Numbered from the stretch's first letter, positions 36,073-45,872 are shown. The stretch is DNA of 64,000 nucleotides from Pseudooceanicola endophyticus (GCF_018760365.1 NZ_JAHIAB010000001.1:513813-577812); one strand, 5' to 3'. Numbers and translations: made by a program. Notes: generated from the letters alone by a model not told the origin.

Positions 36073-37092
36073 TTAGCGGAACGGCGGAGCGTATTGCAGA
36101 CCACCGTTGGTCCAGAGCGCGTTCAGGCCGCGCGCCAGGCCGATCGGGGTGTTTTCGCCGATGTTCTTCTCGAACAGTTCGCCGTAGTTGCCGCCGGCGG
36201 CAATCGCGTTGACGGCCCAGTCCTTGGACAGGCCCAGCATCGCGCCCAGGTCGCCCTCGGTGCCCAGCATCCGGTTGATCTCGGGGTTGTCGCCCGGTGC
36301 GGAGGCCAGATCCTTCACGTTCGCGGAGGTGATGCCCAGCTCTTCGGCGGCAACCAGCGCGTTTTCGGTCCAGCGCACCACGTCGGCCCACTGGTCATCG
36401 CCCTGACGGACGAGCGGACCGAGCGGCTCCTTCGAGATGATTTCCGGCAGGATCACGTAGTCCTTGGGGTTCTCGAAGGTGGCGCGGGTGGCAGCCAGGC
36501 CCGAGGCGTCGGTGGTGTAGACGTCGCAGGCGCCGGCCAGGAACTGCTGCTGGGCCTCGGCGTTGGTCTCGATCGGGACGGGCTCGTATTCCATGTTGTT
36601 GGCACGGAAGAAGTCCGCCAGGTTCAGCTCGGTCGTGGTGCCGGTCTGGATGCAGACGGTCGCGCCGTCCAGTTCCTTGGCGGAGGTAACGCCAAGCGCC
36701 TTCGGCACCATGAAGCCCTGACCGTCGTAGTAGTTCACACCGGTAAACGTGAACTTCAGGTCGGCGTCGCGCGACAGCGTCCAGGTGGTGTTGCGCGCCA
36801 GCATGTCGATCTCGCCCGAGGCAAGTGCGGTGAAGCGCGTCTTGCCGGTGGTCGGCACGAATTCGACGGCTTTCGGATCCCCCAGAACCGCAGCGGCGAC
36901 GGCACGGCACATCGCGACGTCGAAGCCCTGCCACTCACCGCTTGCATCCGGGAAGGAGAAGCCGGTCAGGCCGGTGGAGACGCCGCAGTTCAGCTTGCCG
37001 CGTGCCTTGACGTCGTCCAGCGTGGCCGCGCCGGCAGCGCCGGCAGCCAGGGCGGCAACCGTCAGTGCGCCAAGAAATACGGTTTTTTTCAT
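36073..37092 (-). CDS. bztA: Amino-acid ABC transporter periplasmic binding protein BztA/AapJ
   Basis: A 339-residue solute-binding protein (SBP family 3). A signal peptide (KKTVFLGALTVAALAAGAAGAA) is followed by LDDVKARGKLNCGVSTGLTGF and FDVAMCRAVAAAVLGDP, typical of BztA/AapJ. It delivers acidic amino acids and their amides to BztB-BztC. First gene of the operon; the promoter should lie in 37093-37260, where no clear boxes were found. Confidence 0.95.
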   Translation of the reverse strand: MKKTVFLGALTVAALAAGAAGAATLDDVKARGKLNCGVSTGLTGFSFPDASGEWQGFDVAMCRAVAAAVLGDPKAVEFVPTTGKTRFTALASGEIDMLARNTTWTLSRDADLKFTFTGVNYYDGQGFMVPKALGVTSAKELDGATVCIQTGTTTELNLADFFRANNMEYEPVPIETNAEAQQQFLAGACDVYTTDASGLAATRATFENPKDYVILPEIISKEPLGPLVRQGDDQWADVVRWTENALVAAEELGITSANVKDLASAPGDNPEINRMLGTEGDLGAMLGLSKDWAVNAIAAGGNYGELFEKNIGENTPIGLARGLNALWTNGGLQYAPPFR

Positions 37093-37295
37093 GTTTACCT
37101 CTTCCTGATTATCCGCCGTTTCCGGTTCGGCGGTTTAGCCGGCCCGCAGGGTGTGCGGGCGCTGTGCCAGGGAAGCTCCCCCCAACAATGCCCAAAGGTT
37201 GAGCGGATTCATCGCTTTCGGTCAAGGCAATCATAACGGAAAGTGAACCATTCGGTCGAATGGACCCGCCGGCGCCGCGTGGAGTGGCAAACCAA

Positions 37296-37317
37296 AAGGG
37301 GCCCCGAAGGGCCCCTT
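37296..37317 (-). terminator. Hairpin terminator after the ATP12 gene
   Basis: AAGGGGCCC pairs with GGGCCCCTT across CGAA; on the minus strand it is followed by TTGG after a T-run. It separates the ATP12 operon from bztA. Confidence 0.8.
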
Positions 37318-37351
37318 GGATAACTCTGCTCCGCAAGGGCGTTTTTCGACC

Positions 37352-38068
37352 CTATTCCGAAGTGCGCAACAGCTCCAGGAAGCGGCCGGCATCTTCGAAG
37401 GCGGCGCGTTTCTGGGCGGAAATGTCGCGCGCTTCCTCGTCGATGCCCCACTGTTCCTCCTGCCAGCTTTCGTCCAGGCGCGAGATCTCCCAGAGCCGTT
37501 CGCGCGGCTGCAGCGCGTGGTAGGCGGCAAAGCCCAGCACAAGGGAACCGGTCAGGCTGACAAGATCATGAAACGCCGCCAGCTCGAACGGATCGAGCGC
37601 ATGGACCCGGGTGCGCAGCGCCGCCAGTGCCGCCGCGTCCTGCGGGGCGTGGATGATGCCGGCGCGCGGTTCCAGCCGGGCCTCAAGCGTCTCGGCCGCC
37701 CAGTCCAGCATCGGGTCCCAGGCATCCTGCTGACGCGAGACCAGCTCGGCGGGGTGGCTGGCGCGGTAGCACAACAGGTCGCTGTCGCCGTATTCCGCCA
37801 GCAGGTCCGCGACCTCGGCGCGTTGCAGCGCCACCTTGTCGATGGCCGAGTTCACCGTGCGGGTGATCGGCATGGTGGTCGGGTCGATGGCCTCGACCTG
37901 GGCATCCCATTCCGCGGCCAGCGCCTGCGCCAGGGCGCGGCTGGGCACAACCAGGGCCGCCTTTGCCGGGGTTTTCACGGCGCGGCTGTCCAGCAGGACG
38001 GTATAGCCGCCCTCGGCCTCGCCCACGGTTGCCGCTTTCCAGAAACGCTTCGCCTTCCATTCGGCCAT
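37352..38068 (-). CDS. ATP12 family F1-ATPase assembly chaperone
   Basis: A 238-residue ATP12 protein. In mitochondria this family chaperones the F1 alpha subunit; a similar role is assumed in alphaproteobacteria. The opening WKAKRFWKAATVGEAEGGYTVLLDSR, the block LAAEWDAQVEAIDPTTMPITR and the C-terminal LDESWQEEQWGIDEEA fit well. It follows the HAD gene by 31 bases in the order crcB-rluC-HAD-ATP12, which is a common Rhodobacteraceae arrangement. Confidence 0.9.
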   Translation of the reverse strand: MAEWKAKRFWKAATVGEAEGGYTVLLDSRAVKTPAKAALVVPSRALAQALAAEWDAQVEAIDPTTMPITRTVNSAIDKVALQRAEVADLLAEYGDSDLLCYRASHPAELVSRQQDAWDPMLDWAAETLEARLEPRAGIIHAPQDAAALAALRTRVHALDPFELAAFHDLVSLTGSLVLGFAAYHALQPRERLWEISRLDESWQEEQWGIDEEARDISAQKRAAFEDAGRFLELLRTSE

Positions 38069-38099
38069 GGCTTCGCTCCGTCAGATCATCGTGTTGAGG

Positions 38100-38780
38100 T
38101 CAGGCGACGCGCAGCGGCGTCAGCCGGTCGATGGCCGCGCGCAGCGCCGCCGCATCCGAGACCACCGCGCGCGCGCGATGCAGCGCCTCGACCGGGTGAA
38201 AGCCCCAGTCGACGCCGATGGCGGCAACGCCCGCATTGCAGGCCATGTCGATATCGAAGGTGGTATCCCCGATCATCACCGCGCGCGACGCCTCCACCCC
38301 GGTTTCGGCCAGGGTGGTCAGGATCATCGAGGGATGCGGCTTGGACGGGTGATCATCGGCCACCTGGGTGGTGATGAAGTGGCGCGCGATGCCGTGGGTT
38401 TCCAGCAGCGCATCAAGGCCGCGGCGCGACTTGCCGGTGGCGATGGCGACCAGAGTCTCGGGTTCCGCGGCCAGATCGGCCACCAGATCCGCCATGCCCG
38501 GGAACAGCGGCGAATGCGCCGAACCGGCGGCCAGGCGATGTTCCCGGTAGGCTGCCTTGTAGGCCGCGACGATAGCCGCGTGATCGCCAGCCGCCGCCTG
38601 GGGCGCCAGCTGCGGGATCGCGGTTTCCAGCGACAGCCCGACAATCGACTTGATCGCGGCGCGGCTGGGTGCGGGCAGGCCCACGGCGGCAAAGCCCGCC
38701 TCCATGGCGCCGACGATCTCGGCCTGGCTGTCCGAGAGCGTGCCGTCGACGTCGAAGATCACCAGCCGCAGGTCGCTCAC
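38100..38780 (-). CDS. HAD-IA family hydrolase (phosphoglycolate phosphatase-like)
   Basis: A 226-residue HAD phosphatase. Motif I is IFDVDGTLSDS at residues 7-17, motif II is the threonine in VAIATGKSRRG, motif III the lysine in HPSKPHPSM, and motif IV VMIGDTTFDIDMA. The helical cap domain lies between I and II. The start is GTG 38780, overlapping the rluC stop by four bases; the longer open frame was rejected for that reason. Gph-like, but substrate unproven. Confidence 0.85.
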   Translation of the reverse strand: MSDLRLVIFDVDGTLSDSQAEIVGAMEAGFAAVGLPAPSRAAIKSIVGLSLETAIPQLAPQAAAGDHAAIVAAYKAAYREHRLAAGSAHSPLFPGMADLVADLAAEPETLVAIATGKSRRGLDALLETHGIARHFITTQVADDHPSKPHPSMILTTLAETGVEASRAVMIGDTTFDIDMACNAGVAAIGVDWGFHPVEALHRARAVVSDAAALRAAIDRLTPLRVA

Positions 38781-39829
38781 AGCGGTTCGTCCAGGTCGAA
38801 CGGGTCCTTGCGGACGCTGTTGACGTCCCACTGGAAGTTCTCCCAGCTCTGGGCCATGTGATCGGGCAGCGGCGCGATCAGCTCAAGGATATTGCCGGTG
38901 CCGGGATGTTCGACGCGCAGCATCCGGGCGTGCAGGTGCAGCTTGCGCGACACGTCGCCGCCGATCTGCGCGCCCCAGCCATCGCCCATGTTCTCCTGGC
39001 TCGAGCCGCCGTACTTGCCGTCCCCGATGATCGGGTGGCCCAGCTCGGCCATGTGGGCGCGCAGCTGGTGGGTCCGGCCGGTGATCGGCTCAAGACCCAC
39101 CCAGGCGGCGCGCTGGCCCAGACGCCAGAGGACCGAATAGTTGGTCTCGGCGCGCTTGGCGCCCTCGGTGGTGGCGACTTCGCGGGGATGCACGCAGTAC
39201 ATCTTCTCGCCCTCGCCGTCCTTGCCGTGACCATGGGCCTTCACCAGGCCGTACTTGATCGTGCCCATGTAGGGCTGGGGCACGCCGGCAACCAGCGCCC
39301 AGTAGATCTTGCGGGTCTCGCGGTGGCGGAAAGAGGCGGTCAGCTTGCGCGCGGCCTCGGCGGTGCGGGCCAGCACCAGCACACCCGAGGTGTCCTTGTC
39401 GAGGCGGTGCACCAGGCGGGGCTTTTCGTCATAGCCGAACTTCAGCGCCTCCGAGAGGCCGTCGACATGCTTGGTCAGCTTGGAGCCCCCCTGCACCGGC
39501 AGACCCGAGGGCTTGTTCAGCACGATGACATGGTCATCCTTGTAGATGACGCAGGCCTGGATCATCTTCGTGTCGGCATCCGAGACGCGGGTGCGCACCG
39601 GCGCGGGCGCCGGGATGCTGGCATCGGGGATCGGCGGGACGCGCACGTTCATCCCCGGCTCCAGCCGGTGGTTGCTTTTCACCCGGCCGCCGTCAACGCG
39701 CAGCTCACCCTTGCGGCACATCTTCTCGATGCGGCCCTGGGTCACGTTCGGGTAGAGGCGCCGCAGCCAGCGGTCCAGCCGCATGCCATCATCTTCGGAG
39801 CCGATTGTCAGGGTCTGGACGCCGCTCAT
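38777..39829 (-). CDS. rluC: 23S rRNA pseudouridine synthase RluC type
   Basis: Converts specific uridines of 23S rRNA to pseudouridine. The 350 residues have an N-terminal S4-like RNA-binding domain (MRLDRWLRRLYPNVTQGRIE) and the catalytic aspartate in RLVHRLDKDTSGVLVLA near residue 146. GRTHQLRAHMAELGHPIIGD follows. RluC and RluD families are close; the length and N-terminus suggest RluC. Overlaps crcB and the HAD gene by four bases on each side. Confidence 0.9.
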   Translation of the reverse strand: MSGVQTLTIGSEDDGMRLDRWLRRLYPNVTQGRIEKMCRKGELRVDGGRVKSNHRLEPGMNVRVPPIPDASIPAPAPVRTRVSDADTKMIQACVIYKDDHVIVLNKPSGLPVQGGSKLTKHVDGLSEALKFGYDEKPRLVHRLDKDTSGVLVLARTAEAARKLTASFRHRETRKIYWALVAGVPQPYMGTIKYGLVKAHGHGKDGEGEKMYCVHPREVATTEGAKRAETNYSVLWRLGQRAAWVGLEPITGRTHQLRAHMAELGHPIIGDGKYGGSSQENMGDGWGAQIGGDVSRKLHLHARMLRVEHPGTGNILELIAPLPDHMAQSWENFQWDVNSVRKDPFDLDEPL

Positions 39830-40212
39830 ACTGCCACCAATGCGCGCATCGCGTAGGTGCCGATCACGATGGCCGCAAGCGAGACGACGACATTGATGCC
39901 GACGTACAGCGCCGCCAGCGCGGGTTCACCGCGCTCCCAGAGCGTGAAGGCCTCCAGCGAGAAGGAGGAAAAGGTCGTGAAGCCGCCGAGGATGCCGGTG
40001 GCCAGGAACGGGTTGAAGTGGCCCCAGCTTTTCGCGCCGAGGATCACCACCACGCAGCCCATCAGGAACGAGCCCAGGATGTTGACGAAGATGACACCCA
40101 GCGGGATCGGCAGGCCGGTGCCGAAGATGCGGGCCAAGCCCACACCAGACAGATAGCGCAGCGAAGCCCCGATGGCTCCGCCCGCAGCAACTTGGAGAAC
40201 GGTCAGAAACAT
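39826..40212 (-). CDS. crcB: Fluoride channel CrcB/Fluc
   Basis: A 128-residue four-helix membrane protein that forms a dual-topology dimeric fluoride channel. The family motifs are GGAIGASLRYLSG, TLxVNxxG-like VIFVNILGSFLMG and GILGGFTTFSSFSLEA. The long open frame in the same phase that extends to 41139 is a shadow; ATG 40212 starts at the family N-terminus. No fluoride riboswitch was recognised upstream. Coupled to rluC by ATGA. Confidence 0.93.
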   Translation of the reverse strand: MFLTVLQVAAGGAIGASLRYLSGVGLARIFGTGLPIPLGVIFVNILGSFLMGCVVVILGAKSWGHFNPFLATGILGGFTTFSSFSLEAFTLWERGEPALAALYVGINVVVSLAAIVIGTYAMRALVAV

Positions 40213-40452
40213 CCCCGTCCTGTGGCCCGACGAACCGCCCGAGTCAAGCCACGCTGGCGTGTTGGCGCCCTGCAAAGCGGGGTTCCGGGGCCGGTTCCCC
40301 TGCCCGCCCCCCCCTGCCCGGGCCAGCCGCGACCGGCGGATCGGCGCAGCGCGCAGGAGGGACGGGCAACACCCCGTTGCCAGATCCCGGGAATCGCCGT
40401 AGCGCAGCATCGGTGCCGCCCCCTTGCGCGGCCTCTCCCAACGGGTGCCATC

Positions 40453-41082
40453 GTGACCGCCTTCCGCCGAATTGCCCTTTGCCTTCCCCTGCTCTGCGCG
40501 GCCGCGTCCTCGGCCCAGGCGGGGGCCTGCGACTACCGGCCCAGCCAGCTGCTGCGCCCCGCCGCCTCGGCCGCCGGGGCGGCGCTGAACCGTGATACCT
40601 CCGACACCGGAGGAGAGGAGCGCAAGTCCGGCATCTACACCCTGGTCAACGCCACCACCGGCGTCTCGCTTTCCAGCACCAGCTGGGCGGGCACGGTGGC
40701 CGCCGGGGCGTCCTCGGTGCTGTCGGGGGCGGTGGCGCTGATCACCGCCCCCGCCGCGATGATCGCCGGCGCCGTCACCGCTGTCGGCGCCGGCGCCTTC
40801 GAGGGCGCCTGCTACTTCACCGAGAAGCGGATCACCGACTACCGGGAGGTCAACGCCATCGTCCGCGACATCGCCGTCACCGCCCCGGACGAGAATTACG
40901 TCTACACCGAGGCCAGCGAAGGCCAGCAGGACGCCCGGGTGAAGATCCGCAAGCCCGGCAGCGAACCGGCAGAATACGACGATTACGCCGTCGCCGATCT
41001 TTATATCGTCGATGGCGTGCTGAAGCACCGCGACAAGGGTCGCGACAGCACCGTCGGGCTGATCGGCCAGATCGAGGAGTGA
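40453..41082 (+). CDS. Exported protein of unknown function
   Basis: A 209-residue protein with a signal peptide (TAFRRIALCLPLLCAAASSAQAG) starting at GTG 40453. A long alanine/glycine/threonine-rich hydrophobic stretch occupies about residues 78-118 (AGTVAAGASSVLSGAVALIT and following). The C-terminal part is acidic and tyrosine-rich (DENYVYTEASEGQQ). No family recognised. Base use matches neighbours. It is divergent from crcB and ends at a strong terminator. Confidence 0.7.
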   Translation: MTAFRRIALCLPLLCAAASSAQAGACDYRPSQLLRPAASAAGAALNRDTSDTGGEERKSGIYTLVNATTGVSLSSTSWAGTVAAGASSVLSGAVALITAPAAMIAGAVTAVGAGAFEGACYFTEKRITDYREVNAIVRDIAVTAPDENYVYTEASEGQQDARVKIRKPGSEPAEYDDYAVADLYIVDGVLKHRDKGRDSTVGLIGQIEE

Positions 41083-41096
41083 TCCCCGAAAAGGAC

Positions 41097-41130
41097 GCTG
41101 CCCCGGGCGTGGGACGCCGGGGCAGCTTTT
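41097..41130 (+). terminator. Hairpin terminator after the exported protein gene
   Basis: GCTGCCCCGG pairs perfectly with CCGGGGCAGC, followed at once by TTTT. On the other strand the stem is followed by GTCCTTTTC, so it may also stop degP transcripts. Confidence 0.88.
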
Positions 41131-41196
41131 ACGGTCCACTGGAGGTTGGCCGGTCCCGGGCAGGCGCGTCAGGCCGCGCCCGCCTCTATCCCCGGG

Positions 41197-42606
41197 TCAA
41201 AGCCGGTAGCGCAGGTTGAGCGTTCTGCCCTGCCGCAGCAGCACCAGCTCGAGGTAGTGGCCCGGGGGATTGGAAAGGGCGTCTTCGGCATCTTCCGAGG
41301 TCACCGTATCGCGACCGTTCACCGACAGGATGACGTCGCCCTCCTGAAGCCCGGCGCGGGTGCCCAGGCTGCCGGGATCGGCGATCATGGCGCCCTGGGT
41401 CGACAGCGGCAGCTGCTTTTCGGCCACCACGGCGGGGTTCACGGTGATCAGGTTCAGTCCCGGCAGGGTTGATCCCTTGCCGGTGGTCACCGGATTGCGG
41501 GCCGGTTCCTCGGGGGCCGCGACCATCTGCACGTCGATGTCCTTCTGCTGGCCATCGCGCAGCCGGGTGATCCGGGCGGTCTGGCCCAGCCCCGTGATCG
41601 ACATCCGGTAAAGCACCTCGGCGGGGCCAGAGACCGGCACGCCGTCCACCGCCAGCACCACGTCGCCCGCCTTGAAACCCGCCGCCGCGAAGGGGCTGGC
41701 CGTGTCGATGGCGGAGATCACCATGCCCTGCGGACGGTCCAGCCCGACGGCCTGGGCCATGTCGGCATCCACCGGCTGGCCGCTCAGGCCCGCCCAGGGC
41801 CGTTCGTAATGGGTCTTGCCCGCCTGCGCCTCGGAGAGGAACTGCTTCACCATCGCCGCCGGGATCGCGAAACCGATGCCGTTGGAGCCCCCGGAGCGGG
41901 TCAGGATGGAGGTGTTCACGCCGATCAGCTTGCCGGTGATGTCGATCAGCGCCCCGCCCGAGTTGCCGGGGTTGATCGGCGCATCGGTCTGGATGAAGTA
42001 GCCGCGCTCGTTGCCCGTAGCGGTGCCCGAACGCGCCAGCCCCGACACGATGCCGGAACTGACCGTCTGGCCGACGCCGAAGGGGTTGCCGATCGCCAGC
42101 GCCAGGTCCCCCACCTCGACGCTGTCGCTGTCGCGCAGGTCGAGGTGGGCCAGGTCCTTGGCTCCGTCCAGCTTCAGGATGGCCAGGTCCGCCTGCTTGT
42201 CGGCCAGCAGGACCTTGGCCTTGAACTCGCGCCGGTCGCTCAGGACGACGCGGATCTCGTCGGCCTCGCCCACCACATGGTAGTTCGACACGACATAGCC
42301 GTCGGACGTCAGGATCACGCCCGATCCAAGCGAGTTCTGCACTTCGGGGCGGGAGGGCCCCACGGAGTTGAAGAACTGCGAGAAGAACGGATCGCTGGCA
42401 AAGGGAGAGCTTCGCGTCTGCACGATGCGCTTGGCGTAGATGTTGACCACCGCGGGGGTGGCCTTCTTCACCACGGGCGCGAAGCCCAGGGATATTTCCG
42501 CTTCGCTCTGAGGCACCTTCGTCTCGGCCATGACGCAAGCCGGACCAAGCGTCGTGACGGCCACGCAGGTGGCCAGAAGGGCAGAACGAAACGGGCTGGG
42601 GAGCAT
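41197..42606 (-). CDS. degP: DegP/DegQ-type periplasmic serine protease (HtrA)
   Basis: Periplasmic protease/chaperone that removes misfolded proteins. After a signal peptide (FRSALLATCVAVTTLGPACVMA) comes a trypsin-like domain with catalytic His in SNYHVVGEADEI, Asp in QADLAILKLDG and Ser in NPGNSGGALID, then two PDZ domains (AVDGVPVSGPAEVLYRM and EGDVILSVNGRDTVT). ATG 42606 is preceded by GGAAAGG; several upstream in-frame starts were rejected. The long linker near residue 40-60 and second PDZ are typical of Do proteases. Confidence 0.92.
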   Translation of the reverse strand: MLPSPFRSALLATCVAVTTLGPACVMAETKVPQSEAEISLGFAPVVKKATPAVVNIYAKRIVQTRSSPFASDPFFSQFFNSVGPSRPEVQNSLGSGVILTSDGYVVSNYHVVGEADEIRVVLSDRREFKAKVLLADKQADLAILKLDGAKDLAHLDLRDSDSVEVGDLALAIGNPFGVGQTVSSGIVSGLARSGTATGNERGYFIQTDAPINPGNSGGALIDITGKLIGVNTSILTRSGGSNGIGFAIPAAMVKQFLSEAQAGKTHYERPWAGLSGQPVDADMAQAVGLDRPQGMVISAIDTASPFAAAGFKAGDVVLAVDGVPVSGPAEVLYRMSITGLGQTARITRLRDGQQKDIDVQMVAAPEEPARNPVTTGKGSTLPGLNLITVNPAVVAEKQLPLSTQGAMIADPGSLGTRAGLQEGDVILSVNGRDTVTSEDAEDALSNPPGHYLELVLLRQGRTLNLRYRL

Positions 42607-42769
42607 GACATGCCTTTCCATCAGGAAGAAATATCCCGAACCTTGCGGTTCCTCCCCGATATGGAACCAACTGGAAAGCCGCGCAACAGGGGCCCGGTGC
42701 ACGGGCTGTCACCTTTTCAGGAGCGCCCGTGCGCAGCCCGCGAGGGGGCTGTAACAAACCTGTCCGCGA

Positions 42770-43519
42770 TCAGCCCGGCAGGGTCAGGATCACCGGGCCA
42801 CGGTCGGTGGCAACCACCGTGTGCTCGTACTGGACGCAGGGCGCCGGCGGGGTGCCCAGCAGGGTCCAGCCATCCTCGGCGGTCTCGGCCCAGAAGCTGC
42901 CGCGCGACAGGAAGGGTTCCACCGTCAGCACCAGCCCCTTCTCGATCCGGCGCCGCTCCGACCGTTCCGGCCAGGTGGGAATCTCTCCGGGATATTCATG
43001 CAGCGATTCGCCGACCCCGTGGCTGGCCAGATTGCGGATCAGCGTGTAGCCGCGCTCGGAGGCGAACTTGCCGATGGCATTGCCGATCCCGGCCAGCGGC
43101 CGCCCGCTGCCGACCTGCGCGATGCCCAGCTGCATGGCCTTGCGCCCGTCGCGGCACAGTTTCGCCTGCGCGGGGCTGGCCGTGCCCAGCACGAAACTGG
43201 CCCCGGTATCCGAAAAATAGCCGTTCTTGCTGGCCGAAACGTCGATGTTGACCAGATCGCCCTCGGCCAGGACGCGGGGGCCTGGAATGCCGTGGGCGAC
43301 TTCCTCGTTGACGCTGATGCAGGTGGCGCCGGGAAAGTCGTAGACCTCCTCTGGGGCCGAGATCGCCCCCTCGCGCTCCAGCAGGGCGCGACCGATGGCG
43401 TCCAGCTCTTCGGTGGTCATGCCCGGCTCCATCGCCTTCGCCATGGCCCGCAGGGTATTGGCAACGACGCGGCCGATCTCTTTCATGCCATCCAGCTGGT
43501 CTTCTTCGGTGATCGTCAT
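42770..43519 (-). CDS. map: Methionine aminopeptidase type I
   Basis: Removes the initiator methionine from new proteins. All five metal ligands are visible: Asp in NIDVSASKNGYFSDTG (two), His in NLASHGVGESLHEYP, Glu in TVEPFLSRG and Glu in VQYEHTVV. The 249 residues are a single catalytic domain. Just after the divergent degP region and upstream of rplQ on the same strand, but separated from the ribosomal cluster by the rplQ terminator. Confidence 0.96.
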   Translation of the reverse strand: MTITEEDQLDGMKEIGRVVANTLRAMAKAMEPGMTTEELDAIGRALLEREGAISAPEEVYDFPGATCISVNEEVAHGIPGPRVLAEGDLVNIDVSASKNGYFSDTGASFVLGTASPAQAKLCRDGRKAMQLGIAQVGSGRPLAGIGNAIGKFASERGYTLIRNLASHGVGESLHEYPGEIPTWPERSERRRIEKGLVLTVEPFLSRGSFWAETAEDGWTLLGTPPAPCVQYEHTVVATDRGPVILTLPG

Positions 43520-43570
43520 GGCGGTCCTTTCGGCGGGTCTTCGGATCGACGGGTCCTAAAAAAGCGAAGA

Positions 43571-43596
43571 CCCCTGCCCGCACGCGCGGACAGGGG
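43571..43596 (-). terminator. Terminator of rplQ
   Basis: CCCCTG-C-CCGC pairs with GCGG-A-CAGGGG (one mismatch); on the minus strand it is followed by TCTTCGCTTTTTT. Confidence 0.85.
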
Positions 43597-43629
43597 CCTT
43601 TTCGTGCCGTGAAGCAACGAGGGCGCAGA

Positions 43630-44052
43630 TTACTCCGCGACTTCCTCGGCTGCGACGCGTGCCTTGTCGGCTGCGCCCTTGGCGGCAACGTCACGGTCGA
43701 CGAACTCGATGATGGCCATCGGAGCCATGTCGCCATAGCGGAAGCCGGCCTTCAGGATGCGGACGTAGCCACCCTGACGGTCCTTGTAGCGCGGGCCCAG
43801 GACGTCGAACAGCTTGGTGACCAGTTCATCCTGCTTCAGCTTGGAAGCGGCCTGACGGCGGGCGTGCAGATCGTCACCGCCACGCTTTGCCAGGGTGATC
43901 ATCTTTTCGATGATCGGGCGAAGTTCCTTCGCCTTCGGCAGGGTGGTCTTGATCTGCTCGTGCTCGATCAGCGAGCCGGCCATGTTCGAGAAGAGCGCCT
44001 TGCGGTGCTCATGGGTGCGGTTCAGGCGACGGTAGCCGCGTGCGTGACGCAT
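43630..44052 (-). CDS. rplQ: Ribosomal protein L17
   Basis: Large-subunit protein of 140 residues: [20 protein letters not shown] near the start and [20 protein letters not shown] are conserved L17 blocks. The C-terminal acidic/alanine tail is longer than in E. coli, as in other alphaproteobacteria. It is separated from rpoA by 280 bases containing the rpoA terminator and a candidate promoter of its own. Confidence 0.97.
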   Translation of the reverse strand: MRHARGYRRLNRTHEHRKALFSNMAGSLIEHEQIKTTLPKAKELRPIIEKMITLAKRGGDDLHARRQAASKLKQDELVTKLFDVLGPRYKDRQGGYVRILKAGFRYGDMAPMAIIEFVDRDVAAKGAADKARVAAEEVAE

Positions 44053-44194
44053 GTGTCTATCTCCAATCGGTGCCCTCTACGGGCGGTTTTGCTTTGTCCG
44101 GCAGCCCTCGGATGCGGGCCGCTCTCCTTGGGGCGGAATGCCCTGGAAACGCGACCGGCCCCCGGGATTGGCGGGAGCCGGTCACGATGGCGGG

Positions 44195-44223
44195 TCCATA
44201 AGCGAGGAAAGCCCTTTGCGCAA
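44195..44223 (-). promoter_or_regulatory. Candidate promoter of rplQ
   Basis: On the minus strand TTGCGC, 17 bases, then TATGGA, followed by the GC-rich CCCGCC. Lies between the rpoA terminator and rplQ. Confidence 0.5.
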
Positions 44224-44282
44224 GGGGATTCGGCCTCCTCCGGCCCGGGAATTCGCCCACCCGTATGGACAGGCCGGAACGG

Positions 44283-44311
44283 AAAAGGGGCAAGGCTTGC
44301 GCCCTGCCCCT
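44283..44311 (-). terminator. Terminator after rpoA
   Basis: AGGGGCA (44286-44292) pairs with TGCCCCT (44305-44311) with further pairs inside the loop; on the minus strand it is followed by TTTTCC. Confidence 0.78.
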
Positions 44312-44332
44312 CCCTGTCCCGTAAGAACCGGC

Positions 44333-45349
44333 TCAGAAGTGGTCTTCGAACTTCTTGGCCAGGTCTTCGATGTTTTCCGGCGGCCAGTCCTCGACATCCA
44401 TGCCAAGGTGCAGGCCCATGCCCGAAAGCACTTCCTTGATCTCGTTGAGCGACTTGCGGCCGAAGTTCGGCGTGCGCAGCATCTCTGCCTCGGTCTTCTG
44501 GATCAGATCGCCGATGTAGACAATGTTGTCGTTCTTGAGGCAGTTCGCCGAACGGACGGAAAGCTCCAGCTCGTCCACCTTCTTGAGGAGGAGCGGGTTG
44601 AATTCCAGACCGTCGTCCTCGTCCTGGCGGGTGGCCGACTCGGGTTCTTCGAAGTTCACGAAGATCGAGAGCTGGTCCTGCAGGATGCGCGCGGCATAGG
44701 CCACGGCGTCATCGGGGCTGACGGAGCCGTCGGTTTCAACCTTGAGGGTCAGCTTGTCGTAGTCCAGCACCTGGCCCTCGCGGGTGGGCTGAACGTCGTA
44801 GGAGACCTTCTTGATCGGGGAATAGATGGCGTCGATCGGGATCAGGCCGATCGGGGCATCCTCGGGCTTGTTCTTGTCGGCGGGGACATAGCCCTTGCCG
44901 GTGTTCACGGTCAGCTCCATGAACAGTTCCGCGCCCTCGTCGAGGTGGCAGATCACGTGATCCTTGTTCAGGACCTCGATGCCTGCGGTCTCGGCAATGT
45001 CGGCGGCGGTGACGGCACCCGGACCCTTGGCCGAAACGGAAAGACGTTTCGGACCTTCGACGTCCATGCGCAGAGCGACGCCCTTCAGGTTCAGGACGAT
45101 GTCGGTGACGTCTTCACGGACACCGGCAACCGAGGAGAACTCGTGAAGAACATTGTCGATCTGTACCGAGGTGACGGCGGCGCCCTGGAGCGAGGACATC
45201 AGCACGCGACGCAGGGCGTTGCCCAGCGTCAGGCCGAAGCCGCGTTCGAGCGGTTCCGCAACCACGGTCGCCTGACGTGCCGGGTCGTTGCCCGGTTTCA
45301 CTTCAAGCTGCGTGGGTTTGATCAGTTCGGCCCAGTTCTTGTGGATCAT
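44333..45349 (-). CDS. rpoA: RNA polymerase alpha subunit
   Basis: Scaffold subunit of RNA polymerase. The 338 residues comprise the N-terminal dimerisation domain ([22 protein letters not shown] near residue 38) and the C-terminal helix-hairpin-helix domain ([40 protein letters not shown]) that contacts UP elements and activators. ATG 45349 follows AGGAG; an in-frame extension upstream was dropped. Third gene of the rpsM-rpsK-rpoA block. Confidence 0.98.
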   Translation of the reverse strand: MIHKNWAELIKPTQLEVKPGNDPARQATVVAEPLERGFGLTLGNALRRVLMSSLQGAAVTSVQIDNVLHEFSSVAGVREDVTDIVLNLKGVALRMDVEGPKRLSVSAKGPGAVTAADIAETAGIEVLNKDHVICHLDEGAELFMELTVNTGKGYVPADKNKPEDAPIGLIPIDAIYSPIKKVSYDVQPTREGQVLDYDKLTLKVETDGSVSPDDAVAYAARILQDQLSIFVNFEEPESATRQDEDDGLEFNPLLLKKVDELELSVRSANCLKNDNIVYIGDLIQKTEAEMLRTPNFGRKSLNEIKEVLSGMGLHLGMDVEDWPPENIEDLAKKFEDHF

Positions 45350-45464
45350 GCGTGTCTCCTCAATGCTTGTCCCGTTCCCATGTCCGAAGAACGGCACTCC
45401 CGAGGTTTCAAATGACGAAAGAGAGGCCGCGCAAAGCGCAGCCTCTCGAAGAACCGTCGGGGGA

Positions 45465-45857
45465 TCAGACCCGGCGACGTTTCGGCGGACGGCAGCCGTT
45501 GTGGGCGATCGGCGTCACGTCACGGATCGAGGTGATGTTGAAGCCGATGGCCGCCAGAGCGCGCAGTGCGGATTCACGGCCCGAACCGGGGCCCTGCACT
45601 TCGACTTCCAGGGTCTTGACGCCATGTTCCTGAGCCTTGCGGCCAGCATCTTCCGCAGCCATCTGGGCAGCGTAGGGGGTCGACTTGCGCGAACCCTTGA
45701 AGCCCATGGTGCCGGCGGACGACCAGGAGATCGCGTTGCCCTGCACGTCGGAGATCAGGATCTTGGTGTTGTTGAAGGAAGAGTTCACGTGAGCAACGCC
45801 AGCGGCGATGTTCTTGGAGACCTTCTTCTTCGTGGAACGACGGGTATCACGTGCCAT
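45465..45857 (-). CDS. rpsK: Ribosomal protein S11
   Basis: Small-subunit platform protein, 130 residues. The S11 blocks [40 protein letters not shown] and [19 protein letters not shown] are intact. It lies 15 bases after rpsM and about 115 before rpoA. Confidence 0.98.
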   Translation of the reverse strand: MARDTRRSTKKKVSKNIAAGVAHVNSSFNNTKILISDVQGNAISWSSAGTMGFKGSRKSTPYAAQMAAEDAGRKAQEHGVKTLEVEVQGPGSGRESALRALAAIGFNITSIRDVTPIAHNGCRPPKRRRV

Positions 45858-45872
45858 GTTTCAGATCTCCCC

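Noticed and set aside
40213-40452. Possible fluoride riboswitch upstream of crcB
   Set aside because: The conserved riboswitch core (GG-GAUGG, pseudoknot strands) was looked for on the minus strand and not found.
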